Shown here one piece after another: positions 1 through 8,361 of a DNA stretch of 45,585 nucleotides (the stretch's first letter is position 1; every line of letters begins with the position of its first letter). The DNA comes from Collinsella aerofaciens (GTDB lineage Bacteria; Actinomycetota; Coriobacteriia; Coriobacteriales; Coriobacteriaceae). The stretch lies in NCBI RefSeq assembly GCF_015554145.1, contig NZ_JADNHZ010000006.1, forward strand, positions 64,146 through 109,730, written 5' to 3'. The position numbers and the translations under genes were made by a program. The notes below the pieces were generated by a model. That model did not search any database and was not told where the DNA came from. It worked only from the letters and a program-made list of their open reading frames with translations.

Positions 1-76
1 TGGAGCGGACAACGGGGCTCGAACCCGCGACCCCAACCTTGGCAAGGTTGTGCTCTACCAACTGAGCCATGTCCGC
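1..76 (-). tRNA. tRNA-Gly(GCC)
   Basis: Read on the minus strand, this folds as a complete cloverleaf. The 7-bp acceptor stem is GCGGACA with TGTCCGC, the discriminator is T and the 3' CCA is encoded. The anticodon arm is CAACC-TTGCCAA-GGTTG, so positions 34-36 are GCC, which reads glycine GGC/GGU codons. The T arm has the usual GGTTCGAGCCC core. The 3' end coincides with the window edge, so any terminator lies outside. Confidence 0.95.
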
Positions 77-88
77 TTGCGGGTTATT

Positions 89-135
89 AATTTACGCGAG
101 TTGTCCAAAAGACGCAAGTACTTTTTTCAAAAAAC
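89..135 (-). promoter_or_regulatory. tRNA-Gly promoter with upstream A/T element
   Basis: On the minus strand there is a -35 box TTGCGT (112-117), a 17-bp spacer and a -10 box TAAATT (89-94), 12 nt before the mature tRNA end. Directly upstream of the -35 sits TTTTTTGAAAAAAGT (121-135), which is repeated almost exactly at the same distance from the tRNA-Leu promoter at 3562-3610. The A/T-rich block is placed like an UP element, which is typical of strong stable-RNA promoters. Assignment is by position and motif only. Confidence 0.65.
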
Positions 136-181
136 TTGTCTGCCGCATGTTCTTAGTAGCTAAACGCGCTAAAGCGATTGG

Positions 182-928
182 CTAGGCACACGATTCCAGC
201 GCTCCGCTAAACAGCTTCACCATCTGCACGCGCGTGCCGGCGCCGTCCGTACGACGAGCAACCTCCACGTTATCGACGAGCATACGCATAAGCTTGATAC
301 CGCGGCCGCGTTCCTCGGATGCGACCGGCTCGCTCGTTTCATCGATAGAATAGCCAGCACCTCGATCAAGCACCTCAACCACAACGCGATCGCCATAGGC
401 CTGAACCGTCAGGACGCACCCGATACCGCCCGCATGGTCATAGGCATTACCCAGTGCCTCCCCCGACGCCAATGCGACATCGTAGCGCTCGTCACGGCGC
501 AACGGAAGCGATTCAAGGAGTTCGGCGATGCGATGTCGGTAGTATGGAAGATTCTCGATACCCTGACGGACCTCGACGCTCTTACTCCAGCGAGGCAGCT
601 CCCCCACCGGAATGGCGGGAATAGACTCCCGTGCCGGCCCCGCGACATGAAGGATATCGACAAGACGAGCAATCTCCAAAAAGCGAACAACTTCACCTGA
701 TGCATTGACGAGCGAAAGCAGGCCTTCTCGCCTCATGAGCTCACGAGCGCGCGTAAGCAGGAATGCCAAGCCCGTCGAATCGATAAAGCTAACAGCCTGA
801 CAGTTGATGACGACACGACGCACGCCGCGGCCAATCAAAGCATCCAACCGCCGACGCAGCGCAGGCACCGTGGCGATGTCGATATCGCCTGGTGGCGTCA
901 AAACCGCTATGTCATTCCACTCATTCAT
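182..928 (-). CDS. STAS domain fused to RsbW-like HATPase (anti-sigma antagonist + kinase in one chain)
   Basis: The 248-residue protein joins two normally separate partner-switching parts. Residues ~5-95 form a STAS domain with the antagonist motif F-I-D-S-T-G-L, whose Ser51 is the usual phosphorylation site. Residues ~115-240 form a GHKL/HATPase_c domain of the RsbW/SpoIIAB type: N-box ASGEALGNAYDHA (E157, N161), ATP-lid motif DRGAG and a GRGIKLM glycine loop. The ATG at 928 is preferred over a TTG 18 bp upstream because a GGGGAA tract precedes it, though spacing is long (~11 nt). It lies 81 bp downstream of the phosphatase gene on the same strand, so the pair is probably one operon. By family knowledge the HATPase binds a sigma factor or phosphorylates STAS Ser; whether it acts in cis is not known. 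No sigma factor gene is nearby. Confidence 0.85.
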   Translation of the reverse strand: MNEWNDIAVLTPPGDIDIATVPALRRRLDALIGRGVRRVVINCQAVSFIDSTGLAFLLTRARELMRREGLLSLVNASGEVVRFLEIARLVDILHVAGPARESIPAIPVGELPRWSKSVEVRQGIENLPYYRHRIAELLESLPLRRDERYDVALASGEALGNAYDHAGGIGCVLTVQAYGDRVVVEVLDRGAGYSIDETSEPVASEERGRGIKLMRMLVDNVEVARRTDGAGTRVQMVKLFSGALESCA

Positions 929-1009
929 ACGACCATGGTTCCCCAAAAGAGCTTGTTCGATGCATGCCTTTCCGCAACCGTGCGGATTCGGCGCGCCCAG
1001 CGTCGCTGT

Positions 1010-3355
1010 TTAGGACCGGCCCCGCAAAAACTCAAGGGACACTAATGCGATGTCATCGTCCAGCGCCGATTCGGTAAATCGGTCGAGCTCGCCCAAGACC
1101 TTGCCGCAGATTCCCGATACGCCCTCACCCGAGACAGAGAGCAGAAGATCACGAAGGCGCTGCTCGCCAAAGAACGCTCCGGTGCGGTCGCGGGCCTCAA
1201 TCGTTCCATCCGTATACATGAAGAGCATGTCGCCAGGAGCGAACGTAAACACGCCCGTCTCGTAAACCATGCTCTCAAATGCACCGATTACGCCCGATTG
1301 GCATCCAAGCAGCTCGACCTCTCCCCCACGGGCCTCGCCGCCACCCAGCGGCATCGACTCTGGCCTGATGACCATGGTCGGAGGATGGCCCGCCGAACAA
1401 TACGTTGCGCGTCCGGTTTTAAGGTCAATCTTGGCGATAAAGGCCGTCACGAACGTCTCGACCCTCGAGAAGCCCATGAGCATGCTGTTAAGGGAGCGTG
1501 CCATGCGGGCCGGTCCAGCGCCCTCCCAGGCATATGCCGTCAGGGCCGTCTTGACGAGCGCGGACATCGATGCAGCCTCAATGCCTTTGCCAGACACATC
1601 GCCCAGAATCATGACGGCGCAGTCGTCGGGAAGACGGATGAGCGTATAGAAATCGCCGCCGACCAACGCCGAGTTCGTGGCCGACAGGTACACCGAATCG
1701 GCGGCGATTCCCGGAACATCCCCCAGGGAATTTCTCATGCCAATCTGGAGGGTCTGAGCGATATGGCGCTCCTCGCGCTTTTGAGATTCGCCTTCGTAGA
1801 TCAGTTCAAAGTCATGCGCCAAGTGCACCAAGTAGTCATATTCAAGATCATCAATCGGCTCTTGGCTACCATCACGAAGCAGCAGCGCACGCGTCGTCGG
1901 CCCCTTCGCAACAGAAGCAGGAACGATTGCGTCGTTACTGTGCTTGCCATCGCCCTCAGGGCGTGGGCGCCCCGCCTCGATGCCGGCGTCGACGTAGAGA
2001 CCCTGGCAAGGCAGGCCATGCGCTCTAAGCCAGCCTCCCATAGGCATCGATTCGTCAACGCGAGTTATACGGACGTGTTTAAGGTCCTCGGCACTCGTGC
2101 CGCCCAAAACAGATGCCTCAAAGCCATCAGGGGCAGCCCCCAAACGTGCCGCTGGCGCCGTCGTGGAAAAGAAAAGCTTCTCGGGATCGTCCGGCAAAGC
2201 AACGCGACTGCCGCCTTCAAAATCTATGACGTAGGAATCCAGACTGGCATCATACTCAATAGGGCAAAAATGGCAGTTGAGCATATTGCAGATCTCGGAC
2301 GATACCGCCTGGGTAGCCGCGGCGGAATCGTCTAGAAAGGTAAACAACTCATCCCGCAAGACATTGAGCGAGCGGCCAAGCTCGGCCGTGCGACGGGAGC
2401 GAAGGCTCGATGCCATGCCGACCAGCTGGATAGACAGGTAATCGCAAATGACCTCAAGTACATTAACATCATAAGCGAGCGGTGCCTGGGGGCGTTTCCA
2501 ACCAACTTCCAGCACGCCGAGGATCTGCGTACCGTAAAAAACGGGAAGACAGATTTCACTGCGGTACGGAGGCATATCCTGCATGCGCAACAGGTGCTTA
2601 GAACGATTATCCAGGTCCATGAACATACCGGAGGCGGCCTTATCGCCCTCAAGGTCCTGTTGAATCGACAAGCGACAGGCACGCGACTCGCGAAGAACAT
2701 ACGTCGGAATGCCAGCGCCATACGGCAAAAACTCGGGCAGGTAGCTGTCGAGCAGCTCCTTGGAAACACCGCGGAGCTTAAAGCCGCCGCTCTCAGAAAA
2801 ATAGATAGCAGCACCCGAAGCATCGAGCGTTCCTACAAGCTGGTTCAAAACGGTATCAAGCAGGCTGGGTAACTCATCGGAGCCCACAGTGCTCATAATG
2901 ACCGAGAGCGTGCCAGAGAGACGCTTGTTCGCCACTCTAAGCTCCGATAACGCACGCTTGAGTTGCCGGTCGTGAGAATACTGTTCCTCAATACTGTGAA
3001 GCGCCACCAGGACACGTGGCGCGCGGCGCCCAAAGATACGTGGAGGCGTTACGGAGCCTGCGCGAACCAATACGGGAATAAAGGAGCCATCGCTCAGCTT
3101 GAGCATCAGTTCGCTCTCGGAGCCATCAGTTTCAAATGGCAAACGATGTTCCGTTGCACGTTCAAAAGCGGACGAGTACAGGACGTCTTTAACATCTCCA
3201 CCGATGACGTCGGCGCGTTCCTCGCACATCAAACCAAGTAAGCGATTATTCACATGCAGAATGGTTCCGTCGAGCTCGCAGATGATGACAGCATCGCTCG
3301 TGATCTCGACTAGTTGGGCAACGTCTGCCCACTCGTTGCGTTCAAGCGTTTCCAT
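1010..3355 (-). CDS. PAS-GAF-PP2C (SpoIIE/RsbU-type) serine phosphatase
   Basis: A 781-residue multidomain sensor phosphatase without obvious membrane segments. Residues ~8-120 resemble a PAS domain, ~150-310 a GAF domain, ~325-520 a less recognisable middle region, and ~535-781 a PP2C/SpoIIE domain. The phosphatase domain keeps its metal-binding acidic motifs: GGDFY near 566, GDVSGKG near 585, YTDG near 714 and DDD near 766, plus the SAGHPP loop. Proteins of this class dephosphorylate STAS antagonists, and the next gene encodes such a domain, so the two are probably an enzyme-substrate pair. ATG at 3355 (GGTGGGG 6 nt upstream) is preferred over the in-frame GTG at 3367. The start is only 59 nt from the 3' end of tRNA-Leu, with a terminator in between, so no ordinary promoter space is left. 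Confidence 0.88.
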   Translation of the reverse strand: METLERNEWADVAQLVEITSDAVIICELDGTILHVNNRLLGLMCEERADVIGGDVKDVLYSSAFERATEHRLPFETDGSESELMLKLSDGSFIPVLVRAGSVTPPRIFGRRAPRVLVALHSIEEQYSHDRQLKRALSELRVANKRLSGTLSVIMSTVGSDELPSLLDTVLNQLVGTLDASGAAIYFSESGGFKLRGVSKELLDSYLPEFLPYGAGIPTYVLRESRACRLSIQQDLEGDKAASGMFMDLDNRSKHLLRMQDMPPYRSEICLPVFYGTQILGVLEVGWKRPQAPLAYDVNVLEVICDYLSIQLVGMASSLRSRRTAELGRSLNVLRDELFTFLDDSAAATQAVSSEICNMLNCHFCPIEYDASLDSYVIDFEGGSRVALPDDPEKLFFSTTAPAARLGAAPDGFEASVLGGTSAEDLKHVRITRVDESMPMGGWLRAHGLPCQGLYVDAGIEAGRPRPEGDGKHSNDAIVPASVAKGPTTRALLLRDGSQEPIDDLEYDYLVHLAHDFELIYEGESQKREERHIAQTLQIGMRNSLGDVPGIAADSVYLSATNSALVGGDFYTLIRLPDDCAVMILGDVSGKGIEAASMSALVKTALTAYAWEGAGPARMARSLNSMLMGFSRVETFVTAFIAKIDLKTGRATYCSAGHPPTMVIRPESMPLGGGEARGGEVELLGCQSGVIGAFESMVYETGVFTFAPGDMLFMYTDGTIEARDRTGAFFGEQRLRDLLLSVSGEGVSGICGKVLGELDRFTESALDDDIALVSLEFLRGRS

Positions 3356-3381
3356 CGTGGACCCCACCGTCTATCGGTAAC

Positions 3382-3403
3382 AAAAAAGCCTCCGAAGAGG
3401 CTT
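3382..3403 (-). terminator. Intrinsic terminator of tRNA-Leu
   Basis: The minus strand reads AAGCCTC-TTCG-GAGGCTT followed by a T tract. The perfect 7-bp stem closes on a UUCG tetraloop, a stable hairpin, 12 nt after the CCA end of tRNA-Leu. It also forms the leader of the phosphatase gene that starts 26 nt further on. Confidence 0.85.
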
Positions 3404-3414
3404 CTCAAATGCGA

Positions 3415-3504
3415 TGGTGTCGGAGGCGGGACTTGAACCCGCATGACCAAAAAGCGGTCACTAGCACCTCAAGCTAGCGCGTCTGCCAATTCCGCCACTC
3501 CGAC
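3415..3504 (-). tRNA. tRNA-Leu(GAG)
   Basis: The minus strand gives a class II tRNA with a long variable arm. The acceptor stem is GTCGGAG with CTCCGAC, the discriminator is A and the CCA end is encoded (3415-3417). The anticodon arm is CTAGC-TTGAGGT-GCTAG, so the anticodon is GAG (leucine CUC/CUU codons). The variable arm contains the hairpin GACCGCTTTTTGGTC. The A discriminator is the expected leucine identity element. Confidence 0.95.
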
Positions 3505-3561
3505 ATGCTATGTTGTTGATTCGCAGTTCGTTTTGTTCGACCCGCGCGTTCAACGAGGAAG

Positions 3562-3610
3562 ATAATAACCTATGATTCGAGAACTGTGCAAGCACTTTTT
3601 TCAAAAAAGT
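3562..3610 (-). promoter_or_regulatory. tRNA-Leu promoter with upstream A/T palindrome
   Basis: On the minus strand there is a -35 box TTGCAC (3586-3591), an 18-bp spacer and a -10 box TATTAT (3562-3567). Immediately upstream is the perfect 17-nt inverted repeat ACTTTTTTGAAAAAAGT (3594-3610), shared with the tRNA-Gly promoter. The position suggests an UP-type element. Spacing to the mature tRNA leaves a leader of about 50 nt. Confidence 0.65.
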
Positions 3611-3649
3611 TTACGAATTTGTAAATGCGCTGGTAGACGGACCTGTTCG

Positions 3650-3772
3650 GGTCGGAATGAGGTTGCTTTCCAACGCGTCCTCGGGCATGCGGCATTATTT
3701 TGATTCGCGCTTCGCGCTACAAAATAATGCCGCCCCCTGCGGAATGCGTTGGAAAGCAACCTCATTCCGGCC
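3650..3772. repeat. Giant hairpin element A (123 nt)
   Basis: A long inverted repeat in non-coding DNA. The outer arms are 3650-3676 and 3746-3772 (27 bp, one mismatch). They enclose an asymmetric 12/12-nt internal loop (3677-3688 TCCTCGGGCAT side; 3734-3745 CCCTGCGGAA side). The inner arms are 3689-3702 and 3720-3733 (14 bp perfect, A/T-rich), ending in a GCGC-TTC-GCGC tip. It shares GTTGCTTTCCA in the arm and the internal-loop sequences with element B at 3955-4079, which lies in the opposite orientation. It carries no start codon or coding signal. Its function is unknown; a mobile or REP-like structured repeat is one possibility. Confidence 0.85.
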
Positions 3773-3775
3773 CTA

Positions 3776-3950
3776 GGAGTATGTACTCCGGGCACAGTTC
3801 TCAAATATGTTCTGGGGCTGATATAAATTTAGTGGCTCGGCTTTGCCGAGCCCTTATATAAGGAGGCCGGAGCCAAAGCTCCGGCCTCGCTCAATTTCCT
3901 ATTAGATTAAGTGAGCGATCAAGGAATCGCACCCCTCCCTGCCGCGTTAC
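3776..3950. other. Non-coding spacer packed with short palindromes, including two terminator-like hairpins
   Basis: No gene is visible between the giant hairpins. In order, the stretch contains GGAGTA-TG-TACTCC (3776-3789), GGCTCGGC-TTT-GCCGAGCC (3834-3852), CCTTATATAAGG (3852-3863), GAGGCCGGAGC-CAAA-GCTCCGGCCTC (3863-3888) and TCGCTCA...TGAGCGA (3887-3893/3912-3918). A further CCCTGC...GCAGGG pair runs from 3937 to 3957 and touches element B. The two GC-rich hairpins are plausible terminators for the opp operon, which ends at 4095 on the minus strand, although neither has a clean T tract. Confidence 0.7.
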
Positions 3951-3954
3951 CGCA

Positions 3955-4079
3955 GGGCCCGCCCTGGTGTTGCTTTTCAGAACGTCCCGCAGGACGGAGG
4001 AAGCCCCGCAGCGCGTAGCGCGCAGCGGGGCTTCCGACATGTCCGAGGACGTTCTGAAAAGCAACACCAGGGCGGGCCC
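3955..4079. repeat. Giant hairpin element B (125 nt)
   Basis: The outer arms 3955-3987 and 4047-4079 are perfect 33-bp inverted repeats. They enclose an 11/11-nt asymmetric internal loop (CGCAGGACGGA opposite GACATGTCCGA) and an inner 11-bp perfect stem (3999-4009/4025-4035). The tip is GCGC-GTA-GCGC. The arm core GTTGCTTTTCAGAACG and both internal-loop sequences match element A when B is reversed, while the flanking and inner stems differ yet stay fully paired. It begins 15 nt after the oppF stop codon, so it will be transcribed into the 3' end of the opp mRNA. Confidence 0.87.
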
Positions 4080-4094
4080 GAACGAGAACACCGA

Positions 4095-5123
<1,029 letters not shown>

Positions 5124-6215
5124 TTACGCCTCGCCTCCCTTCTTGGAATCCTTGCGCGTACGGGACGTCTCAGGAGCGTTCTTGAGGAACTCGGGGTCAC
5201 CGGAGTAGTGGCACGCAGAGTAATGGCCAGACTCGGTAACAACGCGCTCGGGGCGCTGCTTGCGGCACTTGTCCGTCGCATAGGGGCAACGAGGAGAGAA
5301 GACGCAGCCCTCAGGCAAGTTCATGAGCGAAGGCGGGTTGCCGTGAATCGGCGTAAGAGGCTTCTTCTCCTCGATGGCCTGCTCCGGAATGGAACGAATA
5401 AGACCCCAGGTGTAGGGATGGCGGCTCTCGTAGAAGATTTCCTCAGCAGTACCGAACTCGACGGGACGGCCGGCGTACATAACCATGATCTTATCGGCCA
5501 TATCGGCGACGACGCCCAAGTCATGGGTAATCATGATAATGGCGTTGCCGTTCTTCTGCTGCATCTCCTGCATGAGCTCGATAATCTGAGCCTGAATGGT
5601 AACGTCCAGAGCCGTCGTGGGCTCGTCGGCAATCAGGATATCGGGATCGCAGGCAAGAGCCATGGCAATCATGACACGCTGACGCATACCGCCGGAGAAC
5701 TGGTGCGGATACTCGTTGACGCGCTTCTCGGGCTCGGGAATACCCACGAGGTCCAAGAGCTCGGTGGCGCGCTTGAGCGCCTCCTGCTTGGAGTAGCCAC
5801 GATGCAGACGAAGGCCCTCGCCCACCTGCTTACCGATCTTATAGACCGGGTTCAGGGAGGTCATAGGATCCTGGAAGATCATCGCGATATCGTTACCGCG
5901 AATGTGCTGCATCTCTTCCTCGGTCATCTCAAGGATAGAACGACCGCGATAGCGAACGTCACCGCCCTCAATCTTTCCCGGAGGCATCGAGATAAGGCCC
6001 ATGATGGTCATGGCGGTCACGGACTTACCCGAGCCGGACTCGCCGACGACGCCCAGGGTCTCGCCGCGATCGAGCGTGTAGGACACACCGTCGACAGCGC
6101 GAACCACGCCATCCTCGGTGTGGAAATACATCTTAAGGTCATCGACCTCGAGCAGATGCTGGCCCTCGGGAACCGGCTGGTCCTTCAGGTCCACATAGTT
6201 CTTGTTCTTCTTCAT
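5124..6215 (-). CDS. oppD: Oligopeptide ABC transporter ATP-binding protein OppD
   Basis: A 363-residue ATPase subunit, partner of OppF. Walker A is GESGSGKSV (58-66), followed by MIFQDPMTSLNPVYKIG, the signature FSGGMRQRVMIAMA and Walker B ILIADEPTTALDV. The C-terminal region carries GCVFSPRCPYATDKC and a final SACHY, the four-cysteine arrangement typical of this subfamily. Length and motif order match full-length OppD. The start ATG at 6215 lies 2 nt after the oppC stop codon, with GAAGGA upstream inside oppC. Confidence 0.93.
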   Translation of the reverse strand: MKKNKNYVDLKDQPVPEGQHLLEVDDLKMYFHTEDGVVRAVDGVSYTLDRGETLGVVGESGSGKSVTAMTIMGLISMPPGKIEGGDVRYRGRSILEMTEEEMQHIRGNDIAMIFQDPMTSLNPVYKIGKQVGEGLRLHRGYSKQEALKRATELLDLVGIPEPEKRVNEYPHQFSGGMRQRVMIAMALACDPDILIADEPTTALDVTIQAQIIELMQEMQQKNGNAIIMITHDLGVVADMADKIMVMYAGRPVEFGTAEEIFYESRHPYTWGLIRSIPEQAIEEKKPLTPIHGNPPSLMNLPEGCVFSPRCPYATDKCRKQRPERVVTESGHYSACHYSGDPEFLKNAPETSRTRKDSKKGGEA

Positions 6216-6217
6216 CC

Positions 6218-7153
6218 TTATGCGTCCTTCATCTTGACGTCGAGGGCGTCGCGCAGACCGTCACCCAGCAGGGTGAAGGCGAGCACCGTCGAGAGAATTG
6301 CCAGACCGGGCATGATCATCATCCAGGGAGCAGTCAGAAGATACTGCTGACCGTCCTGAATCATGGAGCCCCACGAAGGCGTAGGCGGAATAACGCCCAT
6401 GCCGAGGAAGGACAGAGCGGACTCGGTCAAAATGGCACCACCAATGTTCATGGTCGCGTAGACCACGATGGAGGCGACGGAGTTCGGGAAGATGTGACGC
6501 ACGACGATACGAGCATCAGATGCACCCATCGCACGCGCAGCGTCAACATAGTCGTTTTCCTTGACCGTCAAGATTGCGGAGCGGAAGACACGCGCAATCG
6601 AAGGCCAGCCGAGAATACCGATGGCGATAAAGACGTTCTGAAGACCACGGCCGATAACGGCGATCATGGCGACAACGAACAGCACGTACGGGAACGCCAG
6701 GAAGATATCCGCACAGCGCATGATGATCGTATCCCAGATGCCGCCGTAGAAACCGGCCAGGGCGCCCATGACCAGACCGATCAACGTTGAGATCGCGGTG
6801 GCCATAATACCGACGGAAAGCGAAACACGTGCACCGTAGATAACGCGGACGAGAATGTCACGGCCAAGGGCGTCAGTGCCAAACGGATGCTCTGCACACG
6901 GAGCCAGCAGCGACGTCTCGGCCATGGTGGTCGAATCGGAAGCCGTCGGCGAACCGAGCCAAGGCTTAGCCCACAGATCGGCGGTCAGGGCAACCAAAAC
7001 GACGATGATAATCCAGCAGACACCGATAACGGCGAGCTTGTTTTTACGAAGACGCTTAAAAGCGTCGCCCCACAGCGTGCGGGACTTGGCGGGAGCAGAT
7101 GCGGCCTTGGTGGCGGTAGCCTGCTCCTGAGACTGAGAATCAGTTTCCTGCAT
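6218..7153 (-). CDS. oppC: Oligopeptide ABC transporter permease OppC
   Basis: A 311-residue inner-membrane permease. It has an N-terminal cytoplasmic tail (1-40), a first membrane helix (LAVIGVCWIIIVVLVALTA) and then the OppC hallmark extracytoplasmic segment HPFGTDALGRDILVRVIYGAR. At least five further hydrophobic helices follow. The EAA coupling loop is AARAMGASDARIVVRHIFPN, which contacts the ATPases. A GGGAGG ribosome site precedes ATG 7153. It sits between oppB (14-bp gap) and oppD (2-bp gap). Confidence 0.93.
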   Translation of the reverse strand: MQETDSQSQEQATATKAASAPAKSRTLWGDAFKRLRKNKLAVIGVCWIIIVVLVALTADLWAKPWLGSPTASDSTTMAETSLLAPCAEHPFGTDALGRDILVRVIYGARVSLSVGIMATAISTLIGLVMGALAGFYGGIWDTIIMRCADIFLAFPYVLFVVAMIAVIGRGLQNVFIAIGILGWPSIARVFRSAILTVKENDYVDAARAMGASDARIVVRHIFPNSVASIVVYATMNIGGAILTESALSFLGMGVIPPTPSWGSMIQDGQQYLLTAPWMMIMPGLAILSTVLAFTLLGDGLRDALDVKMKDA

Positions 7154-7167
7154 GAGACGTACCTCCC

Positions 7168-8205
7168 TTAGGCCTTATCCGACGGACCGCCAAGGCGGAT
7201 GCGCGGGTCGAGGAATGCATAGCTAATGTCGACGAGCAGGTTGATCACCATGACGACGACAACGATGAGCGTAACGCCGCCCATAACGATGGGCCAGTCA
7301 CGCATGCTAATAGCGCGATAGACCTCATAGCCGATACCGGGCCAGTTAAAGACCGTCTCGGTCAGGATGGCGCCCGAAAGCATGCCGCCAAAGTCGACAC
7401 CAATATAGGTAACGACGGGGATGAGTGCATTCTTAAGCGCATGCTTGATGATGATCGCGCGATTGGAGAGACCCTTGGCCTTGGCCGTGCGGATGTAATC
7501 CTGGTTCATGACGTCAAGCAGCTGCGAACGCATAATGCGGGCAGCATAAGCGGTCGAAACCGAAGCCAGCGTAATGGTCGGAAGCACATAGTGCATCCAA
7601 TCCTGATACTGAGAGCTGGCACCGCCGGCACCCGAGATCGGCATGGAGAATGCACCGCCTGTGGCGTCCTTGAGGATGACGCCAAAGAACAGCTGCAGCA
7701 ACATACCGAGCCAGAAGGCCGGGACGGCAACGAGGATCGAGGTGGTGAGCGTTACCAAAATATCCCAGAAGGAATAACGCTTTACCGCCGAAATGATACC
7801 CGCACCGATACCCATGATTGCCTCGAGCACGATGGCGCACGCGGCAAGTTTGACCGTATACGGATACTTCTGAGCAAAGATCTCCGTAACCGGCAGCTTG
7901 CGCTGATACGAATTGCCCAGATCGCCATGAAGCAGGCCGTTCATGTAATACAAGTAACGGTCCACGAGCGACGTTTGAACGGGGTCGCCGTTCTCGTCAA
8001 GGATCGCGTTGCCGTCCTCGTCCGTCTGGACCAGGTGATAGCGCACGCGAAGCTGAAGCTCTACCTCGGGGGACAGAGCCTTGTCTCCACCGATCAGCTT
8101 GATCGGATCTCCCGGCACGATATTCTGGAGGGCGAACAGAATCAGCGTAACGCCCAAAAACACCGGGATGAACTGAAGCACACGTTTAACGATGTACTTA
8201 CCCAT
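7168..8205 (-). CDS. oppB: Oligopeptide ABC transporter permease OppB
   Basis: A 345-residue permease with the OppB N-terminal pattern: YIVKRVLQFIPVFLGVTLI as first helix, then NIVPGDPIKLIGG. About six helices are predicted from hydrophobicity, with the EAA loop TAKAKGLSNRAIIIKHALKN and the C-terminal FLDPRIRLG motif. The loop after helix 1 is acidic and longer than usual (DEDGNAILDENGDP). AGGGGAG lies 5 nt before ATG 8205. The 156-nt gap to oppA upstream contains a strong hairpin, as often seen between a highly expressed binding-protein gene and its permease genes. Confidence 0.93.
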   Translation of the reverse strand: MGKYIVKRVLQFIPVFLGVTLILFALQNIVPGDPIKLIGGDKALSPEVELQLRVRYHLVQTDEDGNAILDENGDPVQTSLVDRYLYYMNGLLHGDLGNSYQRKLPVTEIFAQKYPYTVKLAACAIVLEAIMGIGAGIISAVKRYSFWDILVTLTTSILVAVPAFWLGMLLQLFFGVILKDATGGAFSMPISGAGGASSQYQDWMHYVLPTITLASVSTAYAARIMRSQLLDVMNQDYIRTAKAKGLSNRAIIIKHALKNALIPVVTYIGVDFGGMLSGAILTETVFNWPGIGYEVYRAISMRDWPIVMGGVTLIVVVVMVINLLVDISYAFLDPRIRLGGPSDKA

Positions 8206-8235
8206 ACCACTCCCCTATCTAGGGATTAACCTAAA

Positions 8236-8265
8236 TGGGATGCCGATCGCCAGACCGGCATCCCA
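8236..8265 (-). terminator. Hairpin between oppA and oppB (attenuator / mRNA stabiliser)
   Basis: TGGGATGCCG (8236-8245) and CGGCATCCCA (8256-8265) form a perfect 10-bp stem with a 10-nt loop. It lies 97 nt after the oppA stop codon and 31 nt before the oppB start. On the minus strand there is no T tract after the stem, so it more likely protects the oppA message or gives partial termination than stops transcription fully. Confidence 0.6.
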
Positions 8266-8361
8266 AAATTACCATCAGCCAGTTTACCCCAGGTTAGGGG
8301 GAACTGTATGTTTCCCATGAGGTCTACGTAAATACTTGACCCTCACGGAAGCTGCAAACTC

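Noticed and set aside
3601-3804. Small frame across giant hairpin A as a gene
   Set aside because: The apparent 67-codon frame runs through the palindrome and has no ribosome site or recognisable product.
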